From CALVUJ01 sp045119835 (GTDB lineage: Bacteria > Bacillota_I > Bacilli_A > RFN20 > DUOF01), in NCBI GenBank assembly GCA_045119835.1, contig JBGVED010000002.1:28422-92421 (forward strand): a stretch of 64,000 bases of DNA, given 5' to 3'. Shown here piece after piece: positions 61,810-64,000 of this stretch; position 1 is the stretch's first letter; each line of letters begins with the position of its first letter. Made by a program: the position numbers and the translations under genes. The notes beneath the pieces were generated by a model. The model searched no databases. It had not been told where the DNA came from and saw only the letters and a list, made by a program, of their open reading frames with translations.

Positions 61810-61903
61810 TTGTGAAAATAAAAATTAAAAAACAAAACTAATTGTGGAAATTAAACCAATTATGCACAGGTTGGTTGTATAATTTTAGTGAGGGTGTGAT
61901 TGT

Positions 61904-62878
61904 ATGATACTTGTTACGGGTGGCGCAGGGTACATAGGAACGAATTTGATTTTAGAGCTAATAAACATGACTGATAAAATAGTGGTTGTGGATGATTTTG
62001 TTAATGCTAAAGAAAAGTATATTGAGAGTTTAAAAGAAAAATATGAGGATAAAATAGTTTTTTATAAAGTGGATGTATGCGATGAGCAAAGCTTGGATAA
62101 TGTCTTTAAAATGTATAAGTTTGATGGAGTTATTCATCTTGCAAGTAAAAAATATGTTGATGATTCAATTAAATATTCAAGTGAATATTTAACAAACAAT
62201 ATAGAATCCACAAAAGTGTTGTTGAAGTGTATGGAAAAATATAATGTAAAAAAAATATTGTTTGCAAGTAGCGTGGTGGTATATGGTAATTTGCAAGCTG
62301 CTTTAGCGAATGAGTCTCATTCTTTAAATCCTTTATCTCCGTATGCTGTTAGTAAAAAAGTTTGTGAGGATTTAATAAATGAGTGGGGCAAAAAAGATAA
62401 TGTAGCAATAGTTTGTAGATTCTCAAATCCAGCGGGAGCAAATATTATTCATCGCCTAGGAGATGATCCTAAAAGTAATAAAAAGAATCTAATTCCTTAT
62501 ATCTCAGACAAAATAAAAAAAGGAGAAAAGCTAATATTTAATGGTAATGATCATCCTACTAGAGATGGAACCCCTATAAGGGATTACATTCATGTTAGTG
62601 ATTTAGTTAGTATTGTGGCAACTTTATATACTTCTATAAATAAAAGTGTCACGTGTAACATAGTAAGAAAAGAGGGGTATACCGTACTGGAAGTATTAAA
62701 AGAATTTGAACGTGCTTTTAATAAGAAAATAGAGTATGATTTTAATCCGAAGAGAGAAGGGGAAATTGCAGTTATTTCTTATAGTAATGAATTGTTAAAA
62801 TCTCTAATTAATTTTGAATATAAAAAGGATTTAACTGATATCGTTAAATCCCAAATTGAATTTGATAAGTATAATTAG
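61904..62878 (+). CDS. NAD-dependent epimerase (UDP-glucose 4-epimerase-like)
   Basis: 324 residues of the extended SDR family: TGGAGYIGTNL dinucleotide-binding loop, FASSVVVYG with the catalytic Ser, SPYAVSKK with the YxxxK pair, and RDYIHVSDLV. GalE-type epimerases feed galactose or sugar-nucleotide pools for cell-surface glycans. A second, more typical galE starts at 63940, so this copy may act on another UDP-sugar. TATAAT at 61878-61883 lies just upstream. The stop overlaps the convergent rluB stop. Confidence 0.88.
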   Translation: MILVTGGAGYIGTNLILELINMTDKIVVVDDFVNAKEKYIESLKEKYEDKIVFYKVDVCDEQSLDNVFKMYKFDGVIHLASKKYVDDSIKYSSEYLTNNIESTKVLLKCMEKYNVKKILFASSVVVYGNLQAALANESHSLNPLSPYAVSKKVCEDLINEWGKKDNVAIVCRFSNPAGANIIHRLGDDPKSNKKNLIPYISDKIKKGEKLIFNGNDHPTRDGTPIRDYIHVSDLVSIVATLYTSINKSVTCNIVRKEGYTVLEVLKEFERAFNKKIEYDFNPKREGEIAVISYSNELLKSLINFEYKKDLTDIVKSQIEFDKYN

Positions 62879-62908
62879 TCTTCCTTTTTGAAGGCTAATT
62901 TTTTTAAA
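62873..62908 (+). terminator. Terminator of the galE-like gene
   Basis: ATTAGTCTTC pairs with GAAGGCTAAT (one G-T pair), followed by a T tract. It overlaps the end of the convergent rluB coding sequence. Confidence 0.65.
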
Positions 62909-63600
62909 CTTCTTACTTCTTCAAAAGTAAGTTTTCTGTGTTGACCTTCATATAAACCTTTAGAAGAAATGCCGGCGAATTCATCTCTGTGAAGTTTAAT
63001 AACATTTTTGTTTATTGCTTCAAACATTTTCTTTACTTGATGATTTCTTCCTTCGTGTATTGTAAGCTTTACTATAGTTTTATTTTTTTCTTTATTAACT
63101 TTAATTCTTTCTGCTTTGCAAGGGCTAGTTAATTTGTCCTCTACCTTAACTCCAGTTTCTAATTTAGTTAATTCTTCATCTGATATGCTTCCTTCAATCG
63201 TGGCAATATAAACCTTATTTATTTCATTTGAAGGATGAAGCAAAGCATTAGCCAATTCACCATCGTTTGTTAAAATTAGAACGCCAGTAGTATCAAAATC
63301 AAGTCTACCTACAGGGTAGATTCTTTTTTTTACATCAAAGCCATCTAGTACAGTTTTTCTTCCTTTTTCATCGCTAACAGAAGAAATTGTATTTCTAGCC
63401 TTGTTTAGAACATAATAAGCTTTACTTTCGCTTTTTAATAGTTTACCTTCAACATATATTTTATCGTCTTCACTTACTGTGGTTCCTAGAGTAGTAACTA
63501 CTTGACCATTTACTTTAACTTTGCCTTCGCTAATTAATACTTCCGCTTTTCTTCTTGAACAGATTCCAGCTTTAGCGATAACTTTTTGTAATCTTTCCAC
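62875..63600 (-). CDS. rluB: Ribosomal large subunit pseudouridine synthase B
   Basis: 241 residues from the GTG at 63600, preceded by GGGAGTG; a GTG at 63609 belongs to that Shine-Dalgarno. N-terminal S4 domain (ERLQKVIAKAGICSRRKAEVLI), catalytic GRLDFDTTGVLILTNDG with the Asp nucleophile, and EGRNHQVKKMFEAI. This is the RsuA/RluB/E/F class; RluB (23S U2605) is most likely, RsuA or RluF possible. It is on the lagging strand of the right replichore. Confidence 0.9.
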   Translation of the reverse strand: MERLQKVIAKAGICSRRKAEVLISEGKVKVNGQVVTTLGTTVSEDDKIYVEGKLLKSESKAYYVLNKARNTISSVSDEKGRKTVLDGFDVKKRIYPVGRLDFDTTGVLILTNDGELANALLHPSNEINKVYIATIEGSISDEELTKLETGVKVEDKLTSPCKAERIKVNKEKNKTIVKLTIHEGRNHQVKKMFEAINKNVIKLHRDEFAGISSKGLYEGQHRKLTFEEVRSLKKLAFKKED

Positions 63601-63734
63601 TATTAACACTCCCTTGTAAAATAACGCTATAATATTTAAACATAATTTTATATTATTTCCAATGAAAATATTTTAACATTTTTTTTAATTTAGATAATTG
63701 ATAAATGTTTTGATTTGAATGGGTTAAATATTAA

Positions 63735-63743
63735 TGTTATACT
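63735..63743 (+). promoter_or_regulatory. Extended -10 promoter upstream of the 43-aa ORF and galE
   Basis: TGTTATACT fits the extended -10 form and is 26 bases before the ATG at 63769. No clear -35. Confidence 0.45.
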
Positions 63744-63768
63744 TTTTAGAAAGGCAAGGGGTAATTAC

Positions 63769-63900
63769 ATGTCTGAAAAAGGAATTGTTTTGCATTATAT
63801 TAGAGGAATGCACTTTATAGATAAACTATTTAAAGAAGTGGTTAAAGATAAGTATGATAAAAAAAGTTTTAAACACAATTCGTTAACAATATTATATTAA
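63769..63900 (+). CDS. Small ORF of 43 residues, possible gene remnant
   Basis: ATG at 63769 has AAGGGG 8 bases upstream and a promoter-like element. The product begins MSEKGIVLHYIRGMHFIDKL and ends in basic sequence. It has no recognised family and could be a true small protein or the 5' remnant of a larger gene. It lies 39 bases before galE and may be co-transcribed with it. Confidence 0.4.
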   Translation: MSEKGIVLHYIRGMHFIDKLFKEVVKDKYDKKSFKHNSLTILY

Positions 63901-63939
63901 TGTGCAACAATATAGTGGAAAAGAATTGGGAGGGATTTT

Positions 63940-64000
63940 ATGTCAATATTAGTTGCTGGAGGAGCAGGTTACATTGGTAGCCATACTGTAGTTGAATTAT
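63940..64000 (+). CDS. galE: UDP-glucose 4-epimerase, 5' fragment
   Basis: Only the first 20 residues are in the window: MSILVAGGAGYIGSHTVVEL, the typical GalE N-terminus with the GxxGxxG nucleotide-binding loop. GGGAGGG precedes the ATG. The gene continues past the right edge. Confidence 0.85.
   Translation, partial: MSILVAGGAGYIGSHTVVEL

Larger units (their letters stand above)
60960..61903. other. DnaA-box and parS-rich intergenic region
   Basis: 944 bp without a confident gene, G/T-rich on the plus strand. Nine-mers in one orientation: TGTGGAAAA at 61038, 61067, 61294, 61427, 61456, 61649, 61746 and 61775; the perfect DnaA box TGTGGATAA at 61197; TGTGGAAAT at 61843; and a weaker TGTGGAATT at 61637. 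Three parS-like sites are interleaved (61084, 61467, 61794). The same box form is used at oriC (34860-35089), so DnaA binding is likely. Possible roles: DnaA titration like the DnaA-box clusters of Bacillus or datA of E. coli, a second part of the origin, or a ParB nucleation centre. A hairpin terminator and two very short ORFs lie in the middle. Confidence 0.75.

Noticed and set aside
1..64000. tRNA genes, CRISPR arrays, insertion sequences or prophage
   Set aside because: The longer intergenic regions were read and no cloverleaf, regular direct-repeat array, transposase or terminal inverted repeat was recognised; repeated 9-mers at 61 kb are irregularly spaced DnaA boxes, not CRISPR repeats.

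Overview
The window is a chromosomal replication-origin region from a very AT-rich Bacillota-type bacterium that uses the standard bacterial code (TGG encodes Trp, TGA is a stop). Gene content and local gene order (rpmH-rnpA-yidC-jag next to dnaA-dnaN, tatD-rnmV-rsmA-yabG, rpsF-ssb-rpsR, gdpP-rplI-dnaB, walJ-htrA-rlmH, yaaA-recF-gyrB-gyrA, mnmG-rsmG-parA-parB) resemble the Bacillus subtilis origin broken into blocks and reassembled. Sporulation genes (spoVT, yabP, yabQ, yabG), extreme AT content, a giant Ig-like surface protein and loss of linking genes suggest an uncultured gut-type lineage of Bacilli (RF39/Erysipelotrichia-like). That placement is an inference.

Layout. 1-515: 5' part of an alpha/beta hydrolase (minus strand). 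660-5543: plus-strand block spoVT-yabP-yabQ-divIC, then tmk-holB-ricT-rsmI; this block lies on the lagging strand. 5547-34740: minus-strand leading-strand genes of the left replichore. Going away from the origin these are rpmH-rnpA-yidC-jag; mnmE-tatD-rnmV-rsmA-MBL-yabG; a short clpC; dusB-folD; a 12.3 kb giant surface-protein gene; pth-mfd; and an HExxH protein. 34741-35126: oriC with DnaA boxes. 35127-62878: all genes on the plus strand: dnaA, dnaN, a Cys-repeat lipoprotein, rpsF-ssb-rpsR, gdpP-rplI-dnaB-walJ, an HtrA pseudoprotease plus an active-looking HtrA, rlmH, yaaA-recF-gyrB-gyrA, two HExxH paralogues with a small gene between them, mnmG-rsmG-parA-parB and a 91-aa unknown. 60960-61903: a 944-bp region without a confident gene, carrying about ten DnaA boxes and three parS-like sites. 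61904-64000: a galE-like epimerase, rluB (minus), a 43-aa ORF and the start of a second galE.

The genes work mainly in replication initiation and segregation (dnaA, dnaN, dnaB, holB, ssb, recF, gyrAB, parAB), rRNA and tRNA maturation (rnpA, rnmV, rsmA, rsmG, rsmI, rlmH, mnmE, mnmG, dusB, pth, rluB), the envelope (yidC, divIC, HtrA proteins, lipoproteins, giant adhesin) and sporulation. The most unusual item is the second cluster of same-orientation TGTGGAAAA DnaA boxes interleaved with parS-like sites just downstream of parAB, 26 kb from oriC. Others are the giant Ig-like protein, the cytosolic HExxH proteins, a hydrolase with Asp at the nucleophile position, an M-domain-less ClpC and a lipoprotein-type YidC with Lys in place of the conserved TM1 Arg. 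No tRNA, CRISPR array, insertion sequence or prophage was recognised.
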